64,000 bases of DNA, taken from assembly GCA_052035295.1 (NCBI GenBank), contig JBPOHS010000002.1:1-64000 (forward strand), written 5' to 3'. Shown here one piece after another: positions 26,373-35,587 of this stretch (position 1 is its first letter; each line of letters opens with the position of its first letter). This DNA comes from HdN1 sp052035295. GTDB taxonomy: Bacteria; Pseudomonadota; Gammaproteobacteria; Pseudomonadales; Ketobacteraceae. A program made the translations under genes and the position numbers. A model generated the notes under the pieces. That model had not been told where the DNA came from and ran no database searches. It was given only the letters and a program-made list of their open reading frames with translations.

Positions 26373-27431
26373 GTGTCAGCCTTGATGTTTTACTGTCGCC
26401 CGGGATTGGAGCGTGATGTCGCGGCCGAAGTCATGGAGTACACCACTCGTGCGGGAATCAACGGGTATATCAAAGCCCAGCCGGATAGTGGCTGGTTGCA
26501 GTTCTGTTGTGAGGAGCCGGGGGCGATCCGCGGTTTCATCAAGGAATTCGAGTTCGCACAGTGGATCTTTGTGCGCCAGTGGTTCGAGGTCAGGGAGCAT
26601 TTGACCGATCTACCGGTTACCGATCGTGTCAGCCCGATGCTGGCGGCGTTGGGAAGTCTGGTCGTGAGCGACCTGTGGGTGGAATACCCGGATACCAACG
26701 AAGGCAAGGAGCTCTCCAAGTTGGCGCGTGGGTTGGAAGGCCATTTGCAGCGTGGGCTCAAGAAGGCCGGGCGCTGGAGTGAAGTGGGCACCCTGCGTGC
26801 GCATGTCCTGCTCATCTCGGGCACAGAAGCTTTTGTGGGCGTGGTGTCCAGCGAGAACAGTGCCAAGTGGCCGCTGGGCTACCCGCGACTGCGCATGCCC
26901 AAGGACGCTCCCAGTCGTTCAACGCTCAAGCTCGAAGAGGCCTGGCATGTGCTGTTGGGCGACAAGCCGGAATCCTGGCCACGCACCAATCAGCGCGCGG
27001 TCGATCTGGGCGCCGCGCCCGGCGGTTGGACCTGGCAATTGATCAGCCGGGGGGTGAAAGTGATTGCGGTCGACAACGGCCCCCTGTCGCCCAAGGTCAT
27101 GGAAGAGGGCCGCGTGCTGCACCTGCGCGAAGATGCCTTTTCGTTCAAGCCGCAGCAGCCGGTTGACTGGATGGTGTGCGACGTCGTTGATACGCCGGCG
27201 AAGGTCGCGGCGCTGGTTGAACGCTGGTTAACCCGTGGCTGGTGCAAATCGACTATCTTCAATCTCAAGCTGCCCATGAAAAAACGCTGGCAGGAAGTGC
27301 AACAGATCCTGGAATCCATGGAAGGCAAACTGGAGGGGGCGGGTTTGCGCTTCGACATTCGCGCCCACCAGCTTTACCATGACCGTGAGGAAATAACGGT
27401 GTGGATCGGTGTTACCGGGACTGTCCGCTAA
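26373..27431 (+). CDS. rlmM: 23S rRNA 2'-O-methyltransferase RlmM
   Basis: This 352-residue protein methylates C2498 of 23S rRNA. It has an N-terminal THUMP-like region (FYCRPGLERDVAAEVMEYT) and a C-terminal Rossmann methyltransferase with VDLGAAPGGWTWQLISRG as the SAM-binding motif I, MVCDVV (catalytic Asp) and FNLKLPMKKRW (catalytic Lys). All K-D-K-type residues appear present. GTG at 26373 is used, behind a weak GGAAGGGG site, because it begins just before the conserved first strand. It reads on the plus strand, divergent from the response regulator. Confidence 0.95.
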   Translation: MSALMFYCRPGLERDVAAEVMEYTTRAGINGYIKAQPDSGWLQFCCEEPGAIRGFIKEFEFAQWIFVRQWFEVREHLTDLPVTDRVSPMLAALGSLVVSDLWVEYPDTNEGKELSKLARGLEGHLQRGLKKAGRWSEVGTLRAHVLLISGTEAFVGVVSSENSAKWPLGYPRLRMPKDAPSRSTLKLEEAWHVLLGDKPESWPRTNQRAVDLGAAPGGWTWQLISRGVKVIAVDNGPLSPKVMEEGRVLHLREDAFSFKPQQPVDWMVCDVVDTPAKVAALVERWLTRGWCKSTIFNLKLPMKKRWQEVQQILESMEGKLEGAGLRFDIRAHQLYHDREEITVWIGVTGTVR

Positions 27432-27458
27432 TCGGAAAATCGCCTCGAGGATCGTGGA

Positions 27459-28685
27459 TTGTCTCTCTCTTCCCGTGATTTGCGCGCGAAACTGATCGTT
27501 CTGGCCTGCCTCTACGTGTCGCAGGGGATTCCGTTCGGCTTTTTCAGTCAGGCTTTGCCGGCTATCTTGCGCAGTTACGGCGTAGACCTCAAAGTCATCA
27601 GCATCGTCGCCGCATTTGCCTTTCCCTGGAGCCTGAAGTTTCTTTGGGCCCCCTGGGTGGATCGTTATGGCAGCGCCCGTATCGGTCACCGGAAATCCTG
27701 GATTTTGCCACTGCAGGCAGGCGTGATCCTGCTGGTGGTGGCTGTTGCGTTTCTCGATCCGCAAACGCTTGATACGCCCATGTTGATACCGTTGGTGGGT
27801 TTGCTGTTTCTGATCAACCTGGCGGCCTCCACCCAGGATGTGGCAACCGATGCGCTGGCGGTGACCGTGCTCGACGATCATGAGCGTGGTTTCGGCAACA
27901 GCATTCAGGTCAGCGGGTTTCGTGCCGGAATCGTGGTGGGGGGTGGCGGCATGCTCATGTTGATGGGCATTCTGGGCTGGGTGTCCTCGTTCCTGTGCAT
28001 GGCGGCACTCATTGTTCTCGTTACCATTCCCGTGCTGTGGTTCCGCGAACCTCCGCATCCGCTCGCAGCGGACAAGCGTGCCGAGATGCTGTGGTGGCCC
28101 ACCTTGATGTCGTTCGTCAAACGTCCGGGGATTGCCCGCTGGCTGGCTATCATCGTCGTGTTCAAGTTGGGTGATTCGTTCTGTTCCGGAATGTCCAAGC
28201 CGCTATTGGTGGATGCCGGGTTGTCGCTCGAGGATGTTGGCCTGGTGTCGGGTGTGGTGGCCATGATTGCCGCGATTGCCGGTGCCTTGGCGGGCGGCTG
28301 GGGCGTGCTCAATTTTGGCCGTCGTCGCGCCATGCTCATTTTTGGTGGTGCGCAGGGTGTTTCCATGCTGGGCTTTGTCTGGATTGCCTTGTCCACACCG
28401 GGACTGTTCGCAATCGCGGCAGTGGTGTCGATCGAGCATTTCCTGAGTGGCATGGCCTCGGTGGCGCTGTATACCGGCATGATGGATGCGTCCCGGAAAA
28501 CCCATGCCGGCTCGGATTTCACCTTGCAAGCCAGTGTCTACGCCGGGGCCACCGGAACGATTTACCTGGTTTCCGGTTTCAGTGCCGATGCGTTCGGTTA
28601 TGTGGCCCATTTCTCGATATCTGTCGCACTGGCGTTGCTGGCCTTGTTCCCCCTTTATTTCTGGAAGGAAAATCATGCCCGATAA
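27459..28685 (+). CDS. MFS transporter, AmpG/PAT family-like
   Basis: This 408-residue, 12-helix major facilitator carries LACLYVSQGIPFGFFSQALP at the first helix and SLKFLWAPWVDRYG after helix 2, both typical of the AmpG/PAT family (muropeptide permease, acetyl-CoA transporter and siderophore-permease relatives). The substrate cannot be told from sequence and there are no cell-wall recycling neighbours, so I give no symbol. The start is TTG at 27459, 28 bases after rlmM. It overlaps tusA by 11 bases, suggesting coupled translation. Confidence 0.8.
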   Translation: MSLSSRDLRAKLIVLACLYVSQGIPFGFFSQALPAILRSYGVDLKVISIVAAFAFPWSLKFLWAPWVDRYGSARIGHRKSWILPLQAGVILLVVAVAFLDPQTLDTPMLIPLVGLLFLINLAASTQDVATDALAVTVLDDHERGFGNSIQVSGFRAGIVVGGGGMLMLMGILGWVSSFLCMAALIVLVTIPVLWFREPPHPLAADKRAEMLWWPTLMSFVKRPGIARWLAIIVVFKLGDSFCSGMSKPLLVDAGLSLEDVGLVSGVVAMIAAIAGALAGGWGVLNFGRRRAMLIFGGAQGVSMLGFVWIALSTPGLFAIAAVVSIEHFLSGMASVALYTGMMDASRKTHAGSDFTLQASVYAGATGTIYLVSGFSADAFGYVAHFSISVALALLALFPLYFWKENHAR

Positions 28686-28908
28686 AGAACTCGTTCTGGA
28701 TACCTGTGGTTTGTATTGTCCGGAGCCCGTCATGATGCTGCATAACGCCGTGCGTGATGTGGTTGTCGGTGAGGTCATCGTGGTGGTGGCTACCGATCCG
28801 GCAACCACCCGTGATATTCCGAAATTCTGCACGTTTCTCGGCCACAGCCTGCTCAGTCAGGAAGAGAAGGGCGGCAAGTACACCTATCGTGTTCGAAAGG
28901 ACAAATAA
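28675..28908 (+). CDS. tusA: Sulfur carrier TusA
   Basis: This 77-residue protein closely follows E. coli TusA: DTCGLYCPEPVMMLHNAVR with active cysteine C15 in the CPxP motif, then ATDPATTRDIPKFCTFLGHSL. TusA relays persulfide sulfur from IscS to tRNA 2-thiouridine synthesis and other pathways. The ATG lies inside the 3' end of the transporter gene with GGAAGGAAA upstream. An extra cysteine at position 11 precedes the catalytic one. Confidence 0.95.
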   Translation: MPDKELVLDTCGLYCPEPVMMLHNAVRDVVVGEVIVVVATDPATTRDIPKFCTFLGHSLLSQEEKGGKYTYRVRKDK

Positions 28909-28921
28909 GCACTACGACGCA

Positions 28922-30769
28922 TCATGCGCCGCCGTAGTCAATCTCGTCCTTGCCGAACGGTTGTTTGGCGGCTTTCCCCAGAATGGTCTTGAGAATGCTG
29001 TTCATGGTAATGGCATCATTGTCGAATCCGCCGTGGGATTTGCTACGGGTGAAGCTCGGGTGGCTGGCCGTGTCGTAAACGCGGACACCGGGATCGCGCG
29101 CGATGGACCGGGCGAATTTCTTCATGCCCAGAATGGGCGTTTCCGCTGATGATTCAAACGCGTTCGATACCAGATACAGCAGCGATTTGCGGTAGACCTG
29201 CAGCACGTTGTCGTCTTTTTCGGTGTCGTCATCGAGCAGATAAATATTCAGTTGTTTGATGCGTACGCGGGCGCGGGAATTGGGCCCGAGTCTGGGTTGG
29301 TAATGGGTTTTGTAAAAATCGATGGAACAGGCAGGCGCCATCAGGCTGCAGCTGTCGATGAGCAGCGGCTTCGGTGAGATGCGATCCAACGCTGACAATA
29401 AGTGGCCAATCAGCACGCCGCCCGTGGAATGCCCGATCATGTGGAGGGGGAGCGGCTTTTCCCGTTGCGAAAACGCCTCCAGAAACAGGGACAGCGCCAG
29501 TTCACCGTCTTGTCTGGCCTCGAATGGCAGACAGGCGTCGCGCTTCATCTCGCGCCACAGGCTGGTGCCCATATTTCCGCTAATACGCTCAATCATGTCA
29601 TCCCAGAAATCCCCCATTCCCCCGGTCAGGCCGGCGAGCTTGCTGGCTTCGTTGACCAGCACATCGCGGAAGGTGCGGGTCAGCCCCGTATCGTAAAATA
29701 CGTTGTAGGGATAGATGCCGTTGCGTCGGAATCCATTGAGCAATGCATTGGTGCGGGTCGCTGCGTCTTCAGGGGTGTTGAGCCCGCCGTGGGCATAGAA
29801 CGCAAAGTGCTGCGTGGATTCGCTCTCGGCAATGGCTTTGGCGGTGGCCTTCACATCGCTCTTGCTGCTCCAATAGGTGTCCGCATCGGAAAACTTGCCG
29901 TTATTGAGGTGGATAAAATGCCCCGCGATTTCCTGGCGTCCTGGTTTTGAGCGCTTGTTGCGAGAGACGTCAACTGCCGACTTGCCGCCACCGCGGGAAA
30001 AGTTGAGCCCAAAAGCGGCTGGCGCGGACACGGCAAGCTGCATTACCCAGGCATCGCTGACATTGTTGGCCCAGTCGTCATAACGCCAGTGAGCCAGGCC
30101 CTCAAGGCCCCAGTCCATCCCCCAGGAATTTTGTATCCAGAAGCCTTCGTCGTCATAACCCACGATGACGAAAGCATGTCCGCCATCGCCGCTGGCAGGC
30201 AATATGCGGCCCTTGCGTGGCGCATCCCAACCGTCATGCACGTTGGCAGAAACATAGATGACGCCGGTTTCGTTGATGGCGGCGTGATAGTCAGACACGT
30301 TGGGACGCAGGCGGTAGTAACCGCCAAGCATGGTCTTGCGGGCGTCGCGGGCGCTGGCCAGCGTGACATCGGACTGACCGGGTTTCCATAACGATTCGGC
30401 GCAGGCGCCGCAATTATAGAATCCGCGCAGCGCGCCACGCAGACTGGAACCGTCGTATTTTTCGCCCGGCCACTCATCATGCCGTTTCGCCATGCGGTAG
30501 AGCATGTAGGGGCTGACGCGACGTGGCTTGCCGTTACTGTTTGCAGGATTGGTATGGAGCAGATGATTGATAGCGGCGGCCAGGGCAAATCCCGTGCATG
30601 CGCCTTCGCTGCCCTGATCGAGCACATGGCGCTGTTTGCGCGGCATTAACGTATTGGGCAAGGGGCGAAGCGAGGGTTCGTACAGCCGGTCGCGAATGTC
30701 CGGGATATCGCTGAGCGCCGGCTTTTTGAGGGTTTGTTCTACGCGTGAAATATTCTTTGTCATGACCAT
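28922..30769 (-). CDS. Papain-like cysteine protease fused to an alpha/beta hydrolase
   Basis: This 615-residue protein combines two hydrolases. Numbering from a start two codons earlier, residues about 20-250 form a C1A papain-like domain with the catalytic set Q54 (DQGSEGACTGFA), C60, H200 (GGHAFVIVGY) and N216 (WIQNSWG). Residues about 285-610 form an alpha/beta hydrolase: oxyanion-type FYAHGGLN (326-333), nucleophile elbow GHSTGG with S450, acidic residues near LLDDD, and a likely catalytic H581 in SHGGFDND. There is no signal peptide. ATGs at 30769 and 30763 are equally possible. I know each family alone but not a described protein of this layout; the substrate and purpose are unknown. 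Confidence 0.75.
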   Translation of the reverse strand: MVMTKNISRVEQTLKKPALSDIPDIRDRLYEPSLRPLPNTLMPRKQRHVLDQGSEGACTGFALAAAINHLLHTNPANSNGKPRRVSPYMLYRMAKRHDEWPGEKYDGSSLRGALRGFYNCGACAESLWKPGQSDVTLASARDARKTMLGGYYRLRPNVSDYHAAINETGVIYVSANVHDGWDAPRKGRILPASGDGGHAFVIVGYDDEGFWIQNSWGMDWGLEGLAHWRYDDWANNVSDAWVMQLAVSAPAAFGLNFSRGGGKSAVDVSRNKRSKPGRQEIAGHFIHLNNGKFSDADTYWSSKSDVKATAKAIAESESTQHFAFYAHGGLNTPEDAATRTNALLNGFRRNGIYPYNVFYDTGLTRTFRDVLVNEASKLAGLTGGMGDFWDDMIERISGNMGTSLWREMKRDACLPFEARQDGELALSLFLEAFSQREKPLPLHMIGHSTGGVLIGHLLSALDRISPKPLLIDSCSLMAPACSIDFYKTHYQPRLGPNSRARVRIKQLNIYLLDDDTEKDDNVLQVYRKSLLYLVSNAFESSAETPILGMKKFARSIARDPGVRVYDTASHPSFTRSKSHGGFDNDAITMNSILKTILGKAAKQPFGKDEIDYGGA

Positions 30770-30909
30770 GTCCACTTGAGGTGAAGTTGGATGGCCTCTA
30801 ACGAGCGCGACAAGGCGCAGGTCTGCTGCAAGGCTGCCCTAGCATAACGCTGGGCATGCAAGCTTGTCAGGCGTTTAGACGGGAGTGAAGGGGTCTAGTT
30901 TGAGGTGAA

Positions 30910-31599
30910 TCAATTTTCAATCAGCATCGAGATGGCAGCCAGGGCTTCAGGGTCCTGTTCCTTGATCTTGTTGGCGATGCGGTGCTGAAAGAAATAACGG
31001 AATTCCGGATGTTCCTGTGCTGAATACAGGCAGGGATCGCCGGGCAGGACCGGCGTTGAACTGATTTTCTGTTCATCGACGAGCATGGCATGCACGCTGC
31101 CATCGCCCAGCAAGCGCCAGCTTAACACTTCAACCAGTACGAATGAGGCGAAGCCGTTGTCGGTGAGTACGGCATGCGTGCCGATGGCGTCCGGAATTTC
31201 CTGAACGACTTCTTCTTCGTGGTAATGACGGTGGCGATAGAATTCGGCGGCGGCATTGAGTTCGGCGACTTTGTGTTGCGGTGCGGAATAGAAGATATCG
31301 TTGGTGCGTGGATCCCGATAACCTTCCCAGCGACCGTTCAGCGGGTCATTGATTTCCGGGCAGGGAACCAGGTCATTGAGCCATGGCACCATGCCTACGA
31401 CTTCGCCATCGTCGAGCAGCGCCCAGTTGACGATTTTCAGACTGAACAATTTATCGGGGCTGGAATCATTGGAATAAAGCATTTCCAGGCCGTCCAGCTC
31501 GGGTGCGATTCGCTGTACCGACAGCTTGTCGCAGATTGGGCGCCCGGTAAAAATGTTGTAAACGTTATGTTGGCTCTGTCCCATCGCACGCGATCTCAT
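30910..31599 (-). CDS. Hypothetical protein
   Basis: I do not recognise this 229-residue protein. It is cytoplasmic by composition and acidic. Two segments look like internal repeats of an 'L-x-W-x-LLxDGxVxxML/V' motif: KIVNWALLDDGEVVGMVPWL and VLSWRLLGDGSVHAMLVDE, suggesting a duplicated small beta unit. The ATG at 31599 with GAGGG upstream is used; the longer frame adds a basic, non-conserved tail. It is upstream of the protease-hydrolase fusion on the same strand with a 140-base gap, so a link between them is possible but unproven. Confidence 0.6.
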   Translation of the reverse strand: MRSRAMGQSQHNVYNIFTGRPICDKLSVQRIAPELDGLEMLYSNDSSPDKLFSLKIVNWALLDDGEVVGMVPWLNDLVPCPEINDPLNGRWEGYRDPRTNDIFYSAPQHKVAELNAAAEFYRHRHYHEEEVVQEIPDAIGTHAVLTDNGFASFVLVEVLSWRLLGDGSVHAMLVDEQKISSTPVLPGDPCLYSAQEHPEFRYFFQHRIANKIKEQDPEALAAISMLIEN

Positions 31600-31753
31600 G
31601 GTACTACCCTCACAGCGGGAGCGGGAGCGACCGGATACGTCCAAAAGAAACCGGATTAGGCTTTTTTGATGGAGATTCTCCGATGCCTGCTCGTCACAGG
31701 TTGTTAGGTTCAGTATAGAACGTCCGCAGCGACTGGACAGGGTTTCCCGCACA

Positions 31754-31778
31754 TTAAAAAAGCCGGCGCAAAATCCGG
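31754..31778 (-). terminator. Possible short terminator after MATE gene
   Basis: On the minus strand CCGG-N8-CCGG is followed by CTTTTTTAA. The stem is only 4-5 bp, so this is a weak call, but it lies 41-65 bases after the MATE stop codon where a terminator is expected. Confidence 0.3.
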
Positions 31779-31818
31779 TACTTAGCGGATAGAAACGTTG
31801 AGAAACCTGGTTTTCGTG

Positions 31819-33207
31819 TCAGGTAGCCAGCGTGTATCGCAGCTGCCGTAGCCGGGTATAAAGGCGCAGGTTCAGGAAAACGGCTGCGCAACTCAGCCCC
31901 GCCAGCAACCCCGTCCAGAATCCTTGGGCGCCCATGGGCGGCTGCCCGAAATGACCAAAGGCAAGCCCGTAACCGAGCACCAGCGCCACGCCCCAGTAGG
32001 AAATCCAGGTAATCACCATCGGGTAGCGTGTGTCCTTGAGTCCACGCAGTGTGCCCGCCGCGCCCACTTGCAAGCCATCCGACAGTTGGAACAAGGCGGC
32101 AAACAGAAGCAGCTGTGAGGCCAGTGCGATGACCTCCACATCCGTTGTGTATAACGTTGCTATAGAGTGGCGTGCCAGCGCCATAACGCCTGCATTGAGG
32201 GTTGCGACGATGGCGACCAGCACCATGCCGGCGACGGCGACATTTTCCAGTGCAATACGATCGCGCGAACCAACGCAGTGGCCCACCCTCACGCCAAACG
32301 CGAGCGACAGACTGAGTGGAATCATGAACAGCAGGGAGGACACATTCAGTGCCACCTGATGCCCGGCGATCACGGTGGTGCCCAGCCTGGCGAGCAACAG
32401 AGCAATGACACAGAACACGCTTACTTCAAAAAAAATCGATAAACCAATGGGTATGCCCAGTTTCAGCATGTCGAGGATTTGAGCGGGGTTGGCCTTGCCT
32501 GGATGCCAGCCAAGGCCGGTGTCAATTTGGCGATCGAGCAGCCGCGCGTACAGGGCGATGCCCAGTAGCATCAGCCACATGACGATGGCCGTGGCTACGC
32601 CGCAGCCGGGGCCACCCATGGCGGGCGCACCCAGTTTGCCGTAGATGAACACATAATTGAGCGGGATATTGGCCAGCAAGCCCAGGACACTGACGACCAT
32701 GACCGGCTTGGGTTGACCGATACCCTCGGCAAAGAAACGCAGCGCCAGGAACAGGCAGATGGCTGGAAACCCCCAGGAAATTCCCTGAAGATAGCGTACG
32801 GTCAGTGGGATCAGTTCCGGCGTTACATCGAGCGCCTGCAGCAAGGGAAGCGGGTGACGCAGCAGCAGGAAGCTTGCAATACCCAGCGGCAGCGCGATCC
32901 ACACGGCCTGATGCACGGCCTGCCCGATGTCGGACCTTCTGCCGGCCCCGAACAAATGGGATACAATGGCCGAGGTCGACGTCATGACGCCCACGATGAA
33001 CAGGTACAAGGGCAGCCATAACGACGTACCCAATGCCACGGCCGCCAGGTCGGCTGCGCCCGCCTGGCCGGCCATCAGAGTGTCGACAAACCCGTTCGCG
33101 GTCTGAGCGAGTTGTGCCACCATCACCGGCCCTGCCAGACGTAACAAGGTACGTGTCTCCTTCAGCAGAAGGGTGCGGCTGATGCCTGGTGGCAGGGCTG
33201 TCGGCAT
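31819..33207 (-). CDS. MATE-family multidrug efflux transporter
   Basis: This 462-residue, 12-helix protein is NorM-like: LLRLAGPVMVAQLAQTANGFVDTLMAG at the start of the first bundle, and the repeated pseudo-symmetric half beginning MLKLGIPIGLSIFFEV. It should export cationic compounds in exchange for Na+ or H+. The ATG at 33207 is chosen; the frame runs open to 33735, but that extra sequence overlaps the divergent epmC gene and has no MATE features. It is separated from epmC by 75 bases that must hold two divergent promoters. Confidence 0.9.
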   Translation of the reverse strand: MPTALPPGISRTLLLKETRTLLRLAGPVMVAQLAQTANGFVDTLMAGQAGAADLAAVALGTSLWLPLYLFIVGVMTSTSAIVSHLFGAGRRSDIGQAVHQAVWIALPLGIASFLLLRHPLPLLQALDVTPELIPLTVRYLQGISWGFPAICLFLALRFFAEGIGQPKPVMVVSVLGLLANIPLNYVFIYGKLGAPAMGGPGCGVATAIVMWLMLLGIALYARLLDRQIDTGLGWHPGKANPAQILDMLKLGIPIGLSIFFEVSVFCVIALLLARLGTTVIAGHQVALNVSSLLFMIPLSLSLAFGVRVGHCVGSRDRIALENVAVAGMVLVAIVATLNAGVMALARHSIATLYTTDVEVIALASQLLLFAALFQLSDGLQVGAAGTLRGLKDTRYPMVITWISYWGVALVLGYGLAFGHFGQPPMGAQGFWTGLLAGLSCAAVFLNLRLYTRLRQLRYTLAT

Positions 33208-33282
33208 GGGAATTCCAGTGTTTCGATGAAAGAATGTAGTCAGCTGCAGCGCAGAAATGGCTCGGGAGTATAAAGCCAACAC

Positions 33283-33864
33283 ATGCCCAATACATCTACT
33301 GTCAGCACCGTGAACAGGATTCCGCCCGATGATCTCCATGTGGAGTATCTGGTGGCCTTGTTCGATGGTGTGTTCCGGGACAGCGAAAATACCGTGCTGG
33401 TGCGCGGTGATGATGAGCCGATTTATCTTCCGCCGGACGAGACGTCTCCACACGCTCGCATCGTGTTCGCGCATGGCTATTTTGCCAGCGCCCTGCATGA
33501 AATCGCGCACTGGCTGGTGGCGGGTGTCGAACGACGCAAGCGCGTGGATTTTGGTTACTGGTATGCGCCGGATGGTCGCACTCAGGCACAGCAACAGGAA
33601 TTCGAGTCGCTGGAAATAAAGCCCCAAGCCCTGGAGTGGATATTGGCGCGCGCCGCCAACTTTCGCTATCGCGTCAGCTGCGACAACTTGCTGGGTGGCC
33701 CGTTCAATGTCGAGTTGTTCAAACGCAGCATTCATCTGGAGGTGACGCGGCGCTTGACGGCAGGTCTGCCGACGCGTGCACAGCGCCTGACGGATGCCTT
33801 GATCGAGTTTTATCAGCCGGGGTTTGTGCTGACGGCAGAAGCCTTTTCCCTCGACGATTTGTGA
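33283..33864 (+). CDS. epmC: Elongation factor P hydroxylase EpmC
   Basis: This 193-residue protein closely follows E. coli EpmC (YfcM): VRGDDEPIYLPPDE, RIVFAHGYFASALHEIAHW with the HExxH metal-binding pair, VDFGYWYAPDGR and VSCDNLLGGPF. EpmC hydroxylates the beta-lysylated lysine of EF-P, helping translation through proline stretches. Its partners epmA and epmB are not in this window. Translation of the next gene begins 16 bases later, so the two are probably co-transcribed. Confidence 0.93.
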   Translation: MPNTSTVSTVNRIPPDDLHVEYLVALFDGVFRDSENTVLVRGDDEPIYLPPDETSPHARIVFAHGYFASALHEIAHWLVAGVERRKRVDFGYWYAPDGRTQAQQQEFESLEIKPQALEWILARAANFRYRVSCDNLLGGPFNVELFKRSIHLEVTRRLTAGLPTRAQRLTDALIEFYQPGFVLTAEAFSLDDL

Positions 33865-33879
33865 TACAAGGATTCAGAG

Positions 33880-34908
33880 ATGACCGTAACATTGCAAGAT
33901 GCATTGCTGGACGCACACGTTGACTTCATCGTTAAAGAAATGACTTCTGCGCGCTTGCAACCCTATATCGAAAGTCGGCTGGACATCCTGCTGGGGTTCG
34001 CGCAACAACTGCGCCTCAATGAGGTCGTTACCCCGCAAATGATCAAGGAGACAGCACGGCGTTATGCCTGCGAAGTCGAATTGAGCGTGGCGATTCCGGA
34101 AATGGCAGCGGCGGTGGGGCAGGCCGCCCATGCGCACCCGGTACACCGGTTGACGAAACTGGGTGATTTGTTGCCGGATCGTCATTTGCAGGAGCTGGTC
34201 GACAAGTGCCTGGAAATGCGTCAGGTGCGCGATTCCGTTGTGCATGAGGTGGTCAATAATCCGCTCTATGCCAATTTGATGACGGACATTTTGCTGCAAA
34301 CCCTGAAGAAACATTTTGGTTTGCTGACCGATGCAAGAGAGAGTCGCGGAGCCAAGCAATGGCTTGGGTTCAGCCTGAAGTTCATGGGCGCATCTACCCC
34401 ACAGATTTCGGTGCTGATTGAAGACGCCGCGCGGGAATTTGTGTCCCAGGCGTTCAGCAGCCTTTTGCATGAAGGCGAGGGCTTGTTGATCGACAGCATG
34501 GAATCCGGCATTTTGCGTGATGCGGTGCTGGATGTCTGGCAGCAGCTGCGTGACAGAACGACCGGCTCTTTCCGTGACATGATTTCGGCGCTTGATGTCG
34601 AAGAGTTTTTTGTCATCATGTATGACTATTGGCACGAGCTGCGTCGCACCGAGTTTTATGCGGCATTCATCGATTCAGGCATTGATGTTTTTTTCGAGCG
34701 CTATGGCGACGCAACACTGGCAGATATTTTGCTGGAAGTCGGTATTACACGCGAGCTGATGCTGGATGATGCATTGCGTTTTGGTCCGCATGTCATCAAG
34801 GTGCTCAAGCGCAAGAAAATACTGGAGGTGCTGGTGCGAAACGAGTTGGCGCCTTTCTATCGCTCGGGACAGGTGGAAAAAATCGTGGCTGCGCATGCGC
34901 CGGTATAG
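33880..34908 (+). CDS. Hypothetical helical protein
   Basis: I do not recognise this 342-residue protein. It has no signal peptide or obvious membrane span and is predicted mostly helical, with many short amphipathic segments (LQPYIESRLDILLGFAQQL, SFRDMISALDVEEFFVIM). It lies 16 bases after epmC and 40 bases before a secreted hypothetical gene, in a run of same-strand genes through apbE. Its composition and codon use match the neighbours, so it is a resident gene. No catalytic motif could be identified. Confidence 0.6.
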   Translation: MTVTLQDALLDAHVDFIVKEMTSARLQPYIESRLDILLGFAQQLRLNEVVTPQMIKETARRYACEVELSVAIPEMAAAVGQAAHAHPVHRLTKLGDLLPDRHLQELVDKCLEMRQVRDSVVHEVVNNPLYANLMTDILLQTLKKHFGLLTDARESRGAKQWLGFSLKFMGASTPQISVLIEDAAREFVSQAFSSLLHEGEGLLIDSMESGILRDAVLDVWQQLRDRTTGSFRDMISALDVEEFFVIMYDYWHELRRTEFYAAFIDSGIDVFFERYGDATLADILLEVGITRELMLDDALRFGPHVIKVLKRKKILEVLVRNELAPFYRSGQVEKIVAAHAPV

Positions 34909-34947
34909 CAAGCAATCAATAAAAAATGCGATGGAAATTTTCAACCC

Positions 34948-35580
34948 ATGATAAAAAAAATGACAGTGCTTTCGCTCGCGTTCGCGACCATGTTGCCCTC
35001 TGTGCTGGCGGCCCAGTCAGCGAAATCGCCCGCACCCGCGCAGGATGAAGTCACCGAATTGCTGGAAGAAGCCAGGGCGGCTTATCACAAGGGATACTAC
35101 AAGCTGTCTTCCACGCGCATGAATCAGGCGCTGAGTTTGATCAGGCAGCTTGAGTCCCAGCGGGCCCACAAGATATTTCCTGCGGCGCAGGAAGGCTGGG
35201 CTACCAGCGAAGACGGCAATGAAAACCTGAACAAGTTCAAGAGCCTCGGGATCGGGTCCGTGTTTGCGACGGGTCTGACGTATACCAAGGGGGAGCAGAG
35301 CGTGCAAATGATTCTGGTGCAGAAGCCTTCCTCACCCCAGCCGTTATTCGACCTGGTGCTGGCGGGGTTGCTGATGCCACGTCCGGGCATGGAGAAGTTT
35401 CCCGTGGGCCCGTATACCGCGCATTATTTGTGTGCAACCAGCAATCCCACCGACTGTGACATGACCATCCCGGTGGCGTCGGATTATGTCGTGTTGATCA
35501 ATGGCAAGGGTGTGTCCCGTGACGCGCTGCAAGCGCAAGCCAAAGCCATCCGCTTCGATCTGCTGGAAAGTTTCCGTTAG
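34948..35580 (+). CDS. Secreted hypothetical protein
   Basis: This 210-residue protein begins with a clear Sec signal peptide (MIKKMTVLSLAFATMLPSVLA, cleavage after AxA near AAQS). The first 80 mature residues form a helical segment with a TPR-like pattern (EARAAYHKGYYKLSSTRMNQAL). The rest is beta-rich with two cysteines that could form a disulfide (LCATSNPTDCDM). Function unknown; periplasmic location inferred. It is followed by greB seven bases later. Confidence 0.65.
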   Translation: MIKKMTVLSLAFATMLPSVLAAQSAKSPAPAQDEVTELLEEARAAYHKGYYKLSSTRMNQALSLIRQLESQRAHKIFPAAQEGWATSEDGNENLNKFKSLGIGSVFATGLTYTKGEQSVQMILVQKPSSPQPLFDLVLAGLLMPRPGMEKFPVGPYTAHYLCATSNPTDCDMTIPVASDYVVLINGKGVSRDALQAQAKAIRFDLLESFR

Positions 35581-35587
35581 GGTTTAT

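Noticed and set aside
33208..33735. N-terminal extension of the MATE gene to 638 residues
   Set aside because: The extra sequence overlaps epmC on the other strand and has no MATE features; the ATG at 33207 begins just before the first MATE helix.
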